A stretch of DNA of 31,181 nucleotides. It comes from CAYNEO01 sp964396245. GTDB taxonomy: Bacteria; Zixibacteria; MSB-5A5; GN15; FEB-12. Shown one piece after another: positions 1-7,323 of the stretch. The DNA is taken from contig CAYNEO010000039.1 of the NCBI GenBank assembly GCA_964396245.1, positions 1-31,181 on the forward strand. Direction: 5' to 3'. Made by a program: the position numbers and the translations under genes. The stretch's first letter is position 1. Each line of letters begins with the position of its first letter. Under the pieces are notes generated by a model. It was not told the DNA's origin. It did no database searches and was given only the letters and a program-made list of their open reading frames with translations.

Positions 1-2
1 AA

Positions 3-74
3 GACAGGGGGCTTGCTGATGTGATCTCTGTTCACATCAAGCCAACCGATGTAAGCCCGACTTGGAGGAACTGA
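3..74 (+). CDS. Possible 3' end of an unknown upstream gene
   Basis: Only one of the three forward frames is open from the window edge. It gives 23 codons ending ISVHIKPTDVSPTWRN and a TGA at 72-74. The stop lies 4 bases before the ATG of the SUKH gene, and that gene's GGAGG ribosome site (64-68) falls inside this frame, as expected for two translationally coupled genes. An open run this short can arise by chance, and I do not recognise the peptide. Because SUKH proteins commonly act as immunity proteins, the upstream gene could be a toxin; that is inference from context only. Confidence 0.35.
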   Translation, partial: DRGLADVISVHIKPTDVSPTWRN

Positions 75-78
75 TCAT

Positions 79-663
79 ATGATATCACTGGAAAACCTAT
101 TAACGAAATTTAGACGCTACAAGAACTATGAATTCGAAGGGGCGCTTCGAATGACACACGTTCCATCGCGGGGCTCGGGAGCCTATCTAAACACGATATT
201 TGAGGCTGCCGACGATGTTGTGCAGCGAGAAATCATCGATCCTTTGAAACTGCCATCACAGGTGCGTTCATTCTACCGGAAATACAATGGTGCTCACCTG
301 TTTCTGGATTCACTCAGTGTCTTCGGATTCTTCCCTAAGGTTTATCAGCTCGACAGGTTGCGCAAGTCCTACCCCTACAACATAATTGCTATAAACCGGG
401 AGTTCTTCGATGATTCGTCGACGAGCGATATAATATTGGTCGGTTCCTACGGATTCGATCGATCAGAGGTGTTCGTAGAAAAGGCGACAGGAACAGTCAG
501 TTGCTCGGTAGCCGATGATCTCTCCTCGATACGAGCCACATGGCCGTCTTTCGAGAGTTGGCTTGAAGAAGAAATAGCTCGATTCTGTGAGTTCTTTGAC
601 GAGTCGGGTAATCAACTCGTCGAGCTTGAAGACACGTTACCCGGACGCGCCTGGCCAATGTAG
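79..663 (+). CDS. SUKH-superfamily (SMI1/KNR4-like) protein, possible immunity protein
   Basis: This 194-residue protein carries the SMI1/KNR4 signature around residues 57-75, LPSQVRSFYRKYNGAHLF, equivalent to the usual 'LP..y..f...nGg' helix, followed by a hydrophobic strand (LSVFGFFP). Near the end is the SFESWLEEEI helix typical of the family. There is no signal peptide or membrane segment, so it should be cytoplasmic. In bacteria the SUKH fold is best known as an immunity protein against polymorphic or contact-dependent toxins, although some members have other roles. The ATG at 79 has a GGAGG site at 64-68 with a 10-base spacer. Composition is more AT-rich than the genes to its right, fitting an accessory island. 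The partner toxin, if any, would lie left of the window. Confidence 0.7.
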   Translation: MISLENLLTKFRRYKNYEFEGALRMTHVPSRGSGAYLNTIFEAADDVVQREIIDPLKLPSQVRSFYRKYNGAHLFLDSLSVFGFFPKVYQLDRLRKSYPYNIIAINREFFDDSSTSDIILVGSYGFDRSEVFVEKATGTVSCSVADDLSSIRATWPSFESWLEEEIARFCEFFDESGNQLVELEDTLPGRAWPM

Positions 664-717
664 ATTCCCCTCCTAGCAACGGTATCAACCCACATACGCT
701 TACCCCTGGATTCGTAA

Positions 718-740
718 GTCAGGATGCTTGCCATCCTGAC
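718..740. repeat. Perfect 9-bp hairpin downstream of the SUKH gene
   Basis: GTCAGGATG (718-726) and CATCCTGAC (732-740) are exact reverse complements around a five-base loop. There is no T-run after either arm, so this is not a typical intrinsic terminator. The arm shares the CATCCTGA core with the repeat units just downstream, so it is probably a member of the same repeat family. Confidence 0.6.
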
Positions 741-760
741 ATCTTTACTGGCTTCGACAA

Positions 761-807
761 TCATCCTGAGTCCCCACCCGTCATCCTGAGCGAAGTCGAA
801 GGATGAC
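761..807. repeat. TCATCCTGAG dispersed repeat, one partial and one full unit
   Basis: TCATCCTGAG occurs at 761-770 and again at 781-790. The second copy belongs to a complete palindromic unit at 780-807 with arms GTCATCC and GGATGAC and the centre CTGAGCGAAGTCGAA. This TCATCCTGAGCGAAGTCGAA motif is a very widespread short interspersed palindrome in bacterial and metagenomic genomes. Together with the 718-740 hairpin it fills most of the gap between the SUKH gene and the next promoter. Confidence 0.65.
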
Positions 808-855
808 ATGCCAGCATTTTCCCTGTACGGAAGCCTGCCGCACTGTCTTCCCCCC

Positions 856-883
856 TTGACCCGCCGCCCCGATTCGCTATACT
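856..883 (+). promoter_or_regulatory. Sigma-70-type promoter for the Rieske-like gene
   Basis: TTGACC (856-861), a 16-base spacer and TATACT (878-883) match the -35/-10 consensus well. Transcription would start near 890, leaving a leader of about 28 bases that contains the GGAGG at 907-911 before the ATG at 918. Confidence 0.6.
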
Positions 884-917
884 ATATAGCAGGAGTCCCT
901 AACTACGGAGGGTGACC

Positions 918-1343
918 ATGGCGGATCCTCAAAAAACGCTCAAACGGAATTTCTTCCAGCGCCTGCTCGGTAAACCGGCCACCAGGCTTCCCCTGGATGA
1001 AACCTGCTGGAAGTACGCCGATGAAGAAATCGTGATCGATCTCGACCGCGCGCCCGAGCTCTCTCAACCCGGCCGCGGTATCCGTCTCGAATCCGACTGC
1101 TGCCCCGAACGGGTGCTGGTGATTCACGGCGATGACGGTCGGTTCCATGCCTTTCCCAACCGCTGCACCCACGGCAAACGGCGCCTCGACCCGGTCCCGG
1201 GCGCGTTCACGGTTCAGTGCTGCAGTATCGGCAAATCGACATTCGATTACGAGGGCAACCTCCTGGCCGGCTCGGCAAAAGAGAGCATCGCACCACTCGC
1301 AGTCGAACGGACCGAGGGCAAGTTGCGGATCAAGCTTTCATAA
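918..1343 (+). CDS. Small Rieske-like [2Fe-2S] protein with variant second motif
   Basis: This 141-residue protein has a C-terminal Rieske-type domain. The first cluster motif is intact, C83-T-H85 in NRCTHGKRRLDPVPG. The second, normally C-x2-H-G, reads CCSIGKSTFD at 101-110, so the histidine position is occupied by glycine 105 and there is an extra cysteine. The trailing FDYEGNLLAGSA matches the usual 'FD.edG....gPA' stretch. A soluble electron-transfer or redox-sensing role would be normal for the fold, but whether this variant binds a cluster cannot be seen from sequence. I chose ATG 918 over an in-frame GTG at 912 because GGAGG at 907-911 is well spaced only for the ATG. It has its own promoter and is followed by purM. 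Confidence 0.7.
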   Translation: MADPQKTLKRNFFQRLLGKPATRLPLDETCWKYADEEIVIDLDRAPELSQPGRGIRLESDCCPERVLVIHGDDGRFHAFPNRCTHGKRRLDPVPGAFTVQCCSIGKSTFDYEGNLLAGSAKESIAPLAVERTEGKLRIKLS

Positions 1344-1379
1344 GCCGGACAGCCCCTGACATCTCCGGCCCAATCCCTG

Positions 1380-1410
1380 TTGACTTTGACCACGCCGGCG
1401 CGTATATACT
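1380..1410 (+). promoter_or_regulatory. Promoter of purM, predicted leaderless
   Basis: TTGACT (1380-1385) is followed after 17 bases by TATATA (1403-1408), or after 19 bases by TATACT (1405-1410). Either -10 box places the transcription start at or within two bases of the ATG at 1415. No Shine-Dalgarno sequence lies upstream of that ATG. Confidence 0.55.
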
Positions 1411-1414
1411 TGCC

Positions 1415-2464
1415 ATGGCTGACGACAGGAAACAGAAACTGACTTATGCCGACGCCGGTGTGGATATCAAGGCCGGCGAAGCGGCCGTACAGAAAATTAA
1501 GGCGCTGGCGCACAAGACCTTCACACCCGGCGTGCTCTCCGATATCGGCTCGTTCGGCGGCTTTTTTCGCCCCGAATTCCAGTCCATGAACCGCCCGGTG
1601 CTGATTTCGTCCGCCGACGGCGTCGGGACCAAGCTCAAACTGGCTTTCATGACCGGCCGCCACAACACCTGCGGCGAGGATCTGGTCAACCACTGCGTCG
1701 ATGATATCCTCGTCCACGGCGCAAAGGCGCTCTTCTTCCTCGATTACATCGGCACCGGCAAACTACACCCGGATATTATCGCCGAAATCGTCGAGGGCTT
1801 CAGCCGCGGCTGTCTCAATGCCGGAGCTGCCCTTCTCGGCGGTGAAACCGCGGAACTCCCGGATTTCTACCAGCCCGGCGAATACGACCTGGCCGGATTC
1901 ATTGTCGGTATTGTCGATCAGGATAAAGTGATCAACGGCGTACATGTCACCGATGGCGATGTTTGTATCGGCCTGCCTTCAAACGGTCTTCACACCAACG
2001 GCTATACGCTGGCCCGAAAAGTCGCATTCGATATCGCCAAACTGAAACCGGGCGACCGCGTCGAGGAACTCGGCGACACAATCGATAACGCGCTCATGAA
2101 AGTCCACCGGCTCTATGCCCCGATAATCCACCCGTTGATCGAGCAGTTCGATATTCACGCCATGGCTCACATCACCGGCGGCGGAATTCCCGGCAATCTC
2201 AACCGCGTGCTGCCGCCCCGGGTCGATGCCGTCATCGAAAAAGGCTCCTGGCCGGTTCTCCCGATTTTCTCGTGGCTCGAGCGTACGGGCAATATCGATC
2301 CGGATGACATGTACAATTCGTTCAATATGGGCATCGGGTACGTGCTCGTCGTGGCGCAAACCGACGCCGGCGCCGTGCTCGAGTGGCTCGCCGGCAAGGG
2401 GGAGAAGGCCTACCGAATCGGCGCCATAACCGAAGGCACCGGCCGCATACGATTCAAGAGCTAA
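1415..2464 (+). CDS. purM: Phosphoribosylformylglycinamidine cyclo-ligase (AIR synthetase)
   Basis: PurM closes the imidazole ring in purine synthesis, converting FGAM and ATP to AIR. The 349-residue length is normal for the family. Family motifs are visible: SADGVGTKLKLAF near residue 66, the following GEDLVNHCVDDILVHGA, GGETAELPDFY, GLPSNGLHTNGYTLAR and the HITGGGIPGNLNRVLP segment of the C-terminal ATP-grasp-like AIRS domain. The frame is open further upstream, but the protein family begins at about MADDRKQKLTYADAGVDI, and the ATG at 1415 sits directly after a -10 box, so I take it as the start. No other purine gene is next to it in this window. Confidence 0.95.
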   Translation: MADDRKQKLTYADAGVDIKAGEAAVQKIKALAHKTFTPGVLSDIGSFGGFFRPEFQSMNRPVLISSADGVGTKLKLAFMTGRHNTCGEDLVNHCVDDILVHGAKALFFLDYIGTGKLHPDIIAEIVEGFSRGCLNAGAALLGGETAELPDFYQPGEYDLAGFIVGIVDQDKVINGVHVTDGDVCIGLPSNGLHTNGYTLARKVAFDIAKLKPGDRVEELGDTIDNALMKVHRLYAPIIHPLIEQFDIHAMAHITGGGIPGNLNRVLPPRVDAVIEKGSWPVLPIFSWLERTGNIDPDDMYNSFNMGIGYVLVVAQTDAGAVLEWLAGKGEKAYRIGAITEGTGRIRFKS

Positions 2465-2483
2465 TCGGCCGATCAGGCCGATT
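2463..2483 (+). terminator. Hairpin at the purM stop, weak terminator candidate
   Basis: AATCGGCC (2463-2470) and GGCCGATT (2476-2483) are perfect 8-bp arms around GATCA, beginning inside the purM stop codon. There is no T-run after it, so an intrinsic terminator is uncertain; it may stabilise the 3' end. The rest of the 2484-2600 gap shows no gene. Confidence 0.4.
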
Positions 2484-2600
2484 CGGGGGTGCCGGGCATT
2501 CATCCGGAGGCTCCGGGCGCCGTATAAGGTACATCGGGTGTTGGGTAATCTGCCGCGCGACGGCGCACAAAAAGGACCATTGCATATAGTCATCTGATGT

Positions 2601-2615
2601 GAGGATAGCGCGCTG
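2601..2615 (+). promoter_or_regulatory. Ribosome site and CTG start deciding the lnt start
   Basis: GAGGA at 2601-2605 lies 7 bases before CTG at 2613. The lnt frame has no ATG, GTG or TTG between its upstream stop (2595-2597) and 2775, yet the encoded residues there match the family N-terminus, so a rare start codon is needed. CTG 2613 is the best placed. Confidence 0.5.
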
Positions 2616-4202
2616 ATCTCGATTCTTCGAAGAATAGGCCGGTTTTTTCTGCCGACCGATACCAATATCACCAGGCGGCGGCTTGAATTACTCGTCTGGT
2701 CGTTCCTGTTATCCCTCTCATTCTATCCCGGTGCGTGGGGCTTTCTCGCCTGGTTTTCACTCGTCCGCCCGCTCATGATCATCGCCAATCTTGAGGGCAA
2801 GCAGGCTTTCTATGCGTCGTACTTCTTCAGCTTTTTCTTCAACGCCTTTTCCCTGTACTGGGTGGCGATGGTCACGCCGATGGGTACGCTGGCGGCGATC
2901 ACAATCGTGGCCTTCTATTACACCCTCGCCCTGGTCGTTTTCAATCGGCTCTACCGCTATAAACCGATTTTTGGAATCGTGGCCATGCCCTTTCTCTGGG
3001 TCGGCATCGAATATTTCCGCACACTTTCGCAGTTCGCTTTCCCGTGGTCCGATCTGGGCTACTCGCAGGCATACTATCTGGTGATTCTTCAAATCGTCTC
3101 GGTCCTCTCGGTCCACGGATTGTCGTTTTTGATAGTCACTGTCAATGTTCTCCTGTGGCAGGTCCTGCGCAAAACGCTTTCCCCGGAACGTCGGCTCACG
3201 GCCATCTTTGCTTCTGTAGTCATAATCGTTGGTCTGATCTCCTACGGCTGGATTGTCATGCCCAAGTATCCCGAACCCGGCACGATGGAGGTTGCTCTCC
3301 TCCAGGGATCGATTCCCCTTGAAGAAAAATGGGCGCCGGACAACGCGCAATATACCCTTGACCTGTATGATTCCCTGGCCCGATCGGTCGCCGATACAAA
3401 TATCGAACTCTATATCTGGCCGGAAACCGCCGTTCCCTGTTACCTCTCCCATAACCTTGCCTGCCAGCGGGCGGTGGGAGATATCGTGGAACAGACACAT
3501 GCTTATAATCTCGTTGGGGCGCTCGGCGGAAAGGTCATCAACGGTGAACCGCGGCATTTCAATTCTTGCTTCCAGGTCGACCCGAATGGACGAATCGATA
3601 AACGATACGACAAAGTCAAACTCGTTCCATTTTCCGAAACCGTACCGTATCAGGACGAACTGCCGTTCCTCCGCCGCGACGTCCTCATGAAGTATTTGAC
3701 ATTCATCAAGACATACGATATCCAGTGGTGGTCGGACTTCTACCCGGGTGATTCCGCCGATATCTTCGAACTCCCCAACGCCAACTACGGCGTGCTGATC
3801 TGCTTTGAGTCGGCTTTTCCGGAATTCGCCCGCGAGATGATTCACAAAGGCGCTAATTTCATCGTCAGTATAACGAATGACACCTGGTTCGGTAACTCGG
3901 TCGGCATCTACATGCACGCTCGCATCTTTCTCACCCGGGCGGTCGAAAACCGGTGCTGGATGGCCCGCGTCGCCAACAGCGGCATCACCTATATCGTTGA
4001 CCCGTACGGCCGCATCCGCGAACGACTCGGCGTCTTCGAGGTGGCCGCGCTCAAGGGGAAAATCGGCATGCTTTCCGGCTATTCGTTTTTTACCCGCCAC
4101 GGCGACATTGTCGGGCGGGCGTCCTTCTTGATACTCGTTGTGACAACCCTTATATTGATTGCACTATGGTTCAGACAAAAGCTATCCCGTTCGCGTTCCT
4201 GA
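2613..4202 (+). CDS. lnt: Apolipoprotein N-acyltransferase
   Basis: Lnt adds the third acyl chain to outer-membrane lipoproteins at the inner membrane, and its presence implies a diderm cell. From the CTG at 2613 the protein has 529 residues, the usual length. The N-terminal half is a set of membrane helices, including the family-typical stretch LSLSFYPGAWGFLAWFSLV. The C-terminal half is a nitrilase-fold domain with the triad Glu271 (IWPETAVP), Lys334 (YDKVKLVPFSE) and Cys397 (GVLICFESAFPE). The first conventional ATG (2775) would delete the conserved first helix. That is why I extend upstream with a non-ATG start; an undetected base error is the alternative. It heads the 2613-10503 operon and overlaps the next gene by 37 bases. 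Confidence 0.85.
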   Translation: MISILRRIGRFFLPTDTNITRRRLELLVWSFLLSLSFYPGAWGFLAWFSLVRPLMIIANLEGKQAFYASYFFSFFFNAFSLYWVAMVTPMGTLAAITIVAFYYTLALVVFNRLYRYKPIFGIVAMPFLWVGIEYFRTLSQFAFPWSDLGYSQAYYLVILQIVSVLSVHGLSFLIVTVNVLLWQVLRKTLSPERRLTAIFASVVIIVGLISYGWIVMPKYPEPGTMEVALLQGSIPLEEKWAPDNAQYTLDLYDSLARSVADTNIELYIWPETAVPCYLSHNLACQRAVGDIVEQTHAYNLVGALGGKVINGEPRHFNSCFQVDPNGRIDKRYDKVKLVPFSETVPYQDELPFLRRDVLMKYLTFIKTYDIQWWSDFYPGDSADIFELPNANYGVLICFESAFPEFAREMIHKGANFIVSITNDTWFGNSVGIYMHARIFLTRAVENRCWMARVANSGITYIVDPYGRIRERLGVFEVAALKGKIGMLSGYSFFTRHGDIVGRASFLILVVTTLILIALWFRQKLSRSRS

Positions 4203-6400
4203 CGGCTGTTCTATTCATCGTTATCGCCGTTCCGGTCTTTGCCGCTCCGCCGGACGATGTCGAGTGGACCACGCTGACATCCTATCGCGATGTCCGCCAC
4301 ATGCGCGTAATCAATGACACCCTCTACATGGCGACCTCGGGCGGCATCCTTGCAGTCACTGAGACCAGTGCGCCGGGCAGGAAATATAACAATCTCGACG
4401 GCCTCGGGACGGTCAATATAACCGATATTATGCGGGATACCGACGGCGCTACGTGGGTAACTGCGTTCGGACGGCTGGTCAAAATCACGGGGGGGACCTT
4501 CAGGCAGTACCTGTTCTTCAACGCCGACAATCAGTTGTTCGGACTGCTGACAGCTGTCGATGAGGACGATCACCTCTGGGTCGGTACCGACATCGGCCTG
4601 GTGCTCTTTTCCAAGACTATCGACGGTGGTCAGATTCAGGATAGCTATACGCTGTTTGGCGATCTGAACCCATCGCCGGCGGTATACGATATTCTCCTCG
4701 AGGGAGACAGTATCTGGCTGGCGACTTCGGCCGGACTCGCTGTCGCCGACAAAAGCCTCCCGCTTCTAATGAAATCACCAGCCAACTGGACCGTCTTCGG
4801 CGCGGCGGGATACCCCGAGCTCGGGACCGACACGGTCAGACGAGTGGTCTCGTTCGAATCTGAGATCTACCTCGCAACCGCTAACGGGCTATTCCGGCTT
4901 GACCGCTCACCCGCCGATACGATCCTCACCCAGATGCCCATCGGACAGGGACGGGATTTCACCGATGCTCATATCGAGAATGACTCGCTCTTTCTCTTCT
5001 ATAACGGCGGTATGGCTGTCCTTAAGGACGGTGGCATTACGTCATTGCCAACGACCGGCCTGCCGTCGTCACCGAGAACCGGCGCCCGGCTCAACGGCGT
5101 TCGTTGGACAGCTGCGGTAAGCGGCGGGGTCTTTTATCAGCAAACTGCAAGTTTTGTAGAGTATCCATACACCGGCGCCCCGGGGAATGTGGTCTCCGCG
5201 CTGGCTGTCAACGCGATTGGCGATCTCACCGCCGGCCTGACAGTCGACAGCGCCGCACAATTTGTCGACAGCGTGTGGTACGCCCTGCCAATCGGTGTCG
5301 GCGCCCGAAGCACTCGCGTCATAGCGGATCCTTCAGGCAATGCCTGGGTCGGGACCTTCGGTAACGGACTCTGGCTCATTACCGACAGCAACGCCGTCAA
5401 CTACGACGAAACCAACTCCACTCTGATAGGCAACTCGGATGATCCCCCCAACGGTCGGCGCTATGTCGTCATCCACGGCCTCGCAACCGACGGTCGTTTC
5501 ATCTATGTCGCCTGCTACCGCGCCGTCACCGGCTATCCGATCGCCATCGGTGACCTCGAGCGTCTGAACGACCGATCCGCCTGGGACTCGCTCGGGGCGG
5601 AGGATGGCCTCAATGATATATTTGTCAGCACCCTCGATTATCACGCCGGGCATATTGCCGTCGGTACTCAGACCAACGGCATATACGACTGCTATCTCGG
5701 CCCCGACCCGTATGACCGGCGTGACGATTCCTGCGTCCACTTCACCGAGAGTAATTCGCTTCTGCTGTCAGACGTGATCAATATCGTTCGGTTCGCTCCC
5801 ACCGGTGAAATCTGGGCCGGAACGAACTTCGGCCTCTCGCGGTATGATCGCGGTATCGACCGGTTCGTCGATGTCCCGCTTCCGTCGGGGTTTGGTCCCG
5901 ATATAACGGCGTTGGAGTTCGACGGCCGCGGCAACGCGTGGATCGGCTCGCCGAACAACGGTCTGCTTCGGCGTGATGTAACAACCGGTGAATTGACACA
6001 TCTCACTAACCTGAACAGCGGCCTTGTTGCCAACGACATTTCATACCTCTTTTTCGATACGTACACCGGCGACCTCTACATCGGAACCGGTTCCGGCATC
6101 TCGGTCTATCCTTCGGCAATCGCCACCCCGACCGCGGCGATCGACTCGGTGTTAGCTTTCCCCAACCCGTTCGTTATCCGCTCCGATGATGACCGTCTCT
6201 CTTTCAATTACGCCGCCACCGGGACCGTAACTCTATTTACTGTCGCCGGTGAAAAGGTGACAGAATTCTCTGTCAATACCCAGTGGGACGGCCGCAACGA
6301 AGCCGGCACGATGGTGGCCTCCGGCCTGTATTTGTTTGTTTTGACCGGAGATAACGGCGATGTTGCCCGGGGCAAAATTCTGGTTGTGCGAGACCGATGA
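4166..6400 (+). CDS. Secreted propeller protein with type IX-style sorting tail (PorZ-like architecture)
   Basis: This 744-residue protein begins with a clear signal peptide (residues 1-27, cleavage after VPVFAA). Residues of about 30-660 hold many two-component-regulator-propeller repeats of the form 'I..i..d..G.iWvGT..Gl..y', for example DDHLWVGTDIGLVLF, GNAWVGTFGNGLWLI and GEIWAGTNFGLSRYD. That is enough for two beta-propellers. The last 80 residues form an Ig-like sorting domain (FPNPF, WDGRNEAG, ASGLYLFVLTG, GKILVVR) of the FlgD-like/Por-secretion type. No kinase follows, so it is not a hybrid two-component sensor. Length and layout resemble PorZ of the type IX attachment complex, but generic propeller proteins look alike, so I assign no symbol. 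It overlaps lnt by 37 bases and the next gene by ATGA. Confidence 0.75.
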   Translation: MVQTKAIPFAFLTAVLFIVIAVPVFAAPPDDVEWTTLTSYRDVRHMRVINDTLYMATSGGILAVTETSAPGRKYNNLDGLGTVNITDIMRDTDGATWVTAFGRLVKITGGTFRQYLFFNADNQLFGLLTAVDEDDHLWVGTDIGLVLFSKTIDGGQIQDSYTLFGDLNPSPAVYDILLEGDSIWLATSAGLAVADKSLPLLMKSPANWTVFGAAGYPELGTDTVRRVVSFESEIYLATANGLFRLDRSPADTILTQMPIGQGRDFTDAHIENDSLFLFYNGGMAVLKDGGITSLPTTGLPSSPRTGARLNGVRWTAAVSGGVFYQQTASFVEYPYTGAPGNVVSALAVNAIGDLTAGLTVDSAAQFVDSVWYALPIGVGARSTRVIADPSGNAWVGTFGNGLWLITDSNAVNYDETNSTLIGNSDDPPNGRRYVVIHGLATDGRFIYVACYRAVTGYPIAIGDLERLNDRSAWDSLGAEDGLNDIFVSTLDYHAGHIAVGTQTNGIYDCYLGPDPYDRRDDSCVHFTESNSLLLSDVINIVRFAPTGEIWAGTNFGLSRYDRGIDRFVDVPLPSGFGPDITALEFDGRGNAWIGSPNNGLLRRDVTTGELTHLTNLNSGLVANDISYLFFDTYTGDLYIGTGSGISVYPSAIATPTAAIDSVLAFPNPFVIRSDDDRLSFNYAATGTVTLFTVAGEKVTEFSVNTQWDGRNEAGTMVASGLYLFVLTGDNGDVARGKILVVRDR

Positions 6401-7323
6401 AAGCCACACGATTAACTTCGAATGATCTCCCGCTGGAAATCAAGCAACGCGCTAATACCCAGACTTTTTTCGGATCGACCGGCTTTGCCGGACTGTGGCG
6501 CGCCGTCGGCGGGCGTGATATTTACTGGGTAGTCGAGTCCGGAGGCAAACCGATAGCACTCCTGCCCTCGGTCGAATTCGGCGTCGGTCCGGCCCGACGG
6601 TTACAGGTTATGCCCGATGGATGCTATTCCCGCATCACCATTATGAGTGACAGCCCGCCCGACCGTCAGAAACTTGCCGCGACTCTGCTCTCGGCCATGG
6701 CCAGCGCGAAGTACTCCAGGCTGTGGATATATGATTACTTTCGCGAGTTCGCCGATCTCGAGGGATTCACAAAGATGGAATGTGAAACAACCTTGGTCGA
6801 CATCAGTACTCCCGACTGGCTGCCACCCGACAAGAAATTACAGTCGGAGATTCGCAAGGCGGAACGCGAGGGCGTCGAAGCCGTCGAGCTCGATATCAAC
6901 AAACATCTCGATCAGTTCCTGCACCTCATGAGCCACACGGAAAAACGTCACGGCCGGAGGGGTAAATACCGTATGGCCTTCTTCGAGGCTCTCGCCGAAT
7001 TGGCTCAGACGGATGATCGCATTTACTGGCCGCTTATCGAAGCCGGCGGCGAGGCGGCCGCCTCGCACATCTACTTCGTCGAGGGAGACATGGTCCTCAA
7101 CTGGCAGGTATACTTCGACAAGCGTTTCTCCTATCTCAAGCCCAACCAGTATCTGCTGTACACGACCGCACGCCGGATGGCTTCCCGCGGCGTCGGCACG
7201 CTCAATCTGGGCGCCTCTCCCGATGACGCCGACAGTTTGAAAGCATACAAAGAGAAGTGGGGAGGCACAGGTTACCGGTACCGCTGTTATCACGCGCAAT
7301 CGGGACTCGGGAAAATACTGTGA
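6397..7323 (+). CDS. GNAT/FemAB-like acyltransferase
   Basis: This 308-residue soluble protein resembles the FemAB-like GNAT group (Acetyltransf_6, 'BioF2-like'). The middle has the family helix LQSEIRKAEREGVEAVE. The C-terminal half has HIYFVEGDMVLNWQVYFD, a LKPNQYLLYTTARRMASRG segment, and the closing LNLGASPDDADSLKAYKEKW, comparable to the 'DfG.....l..fK..wG' end of the family. Members transfer acyl or aminoacyl groups to sugars, lipids or peptides in cell-envelope pathways. The substrate here is unknown, but co-transcription with three glycosyltransferases suggests modification of a surface glycan. ATG 6397 overlaps the stop of the propeller gene (ATGA). Confidence 0.75.
   Translation: MKATRLTSNDLPLEIKQRANTQTFFGSTGFAGLWRAVGGRDIYWVVESGGKPIALLPSVEFGVGPARRLQVMPDGCYSRITIMSDSPPDRQKLAATLLSAMASAKYSRLWIYDYFREFADLEGFTKMECETTLVDISTPDWLPPDKKLQSEIRKAEREGVEAVELDINKHLDQFLHLMSHTEKRHGRRGKYRMAFFEALAELAQTDDRIYWPLIEAGGEAAASHIYFVEGDMVLNWQVYFDKRFSYLKPNQYLLYTTARRMASRGVGTLNLGASPDDADSLKAYKEKWGGTGYRYRCYHAQSGLGKIL

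Noticed and set aside
780..807. CRISPR-like repeat array near 718-807
   Set aside because: Unequal spacing, differing units and no regular spacers; these are dispersed palindromes.
1979..2671. 230-codon minus-strand frame opposite the end of purM
   Set aside because: Overlaps conserved purM motifs and shows no domain.
2757..4100. 447-codon open frame on the minus strand opposite lnt
   Set aside because: Lnt on the plus strand has its full catalytic triad and family motifs. The antisense frame has no recognisable domain and is explained by GC-rich third codon positions.
4166..6400. Hybrid two-component sensor reading of the propeller protein
   Set aside because: There is no membrane helix after the propellers and no histidine kinase or receiver domain; the C-terminus is a sorting domain.
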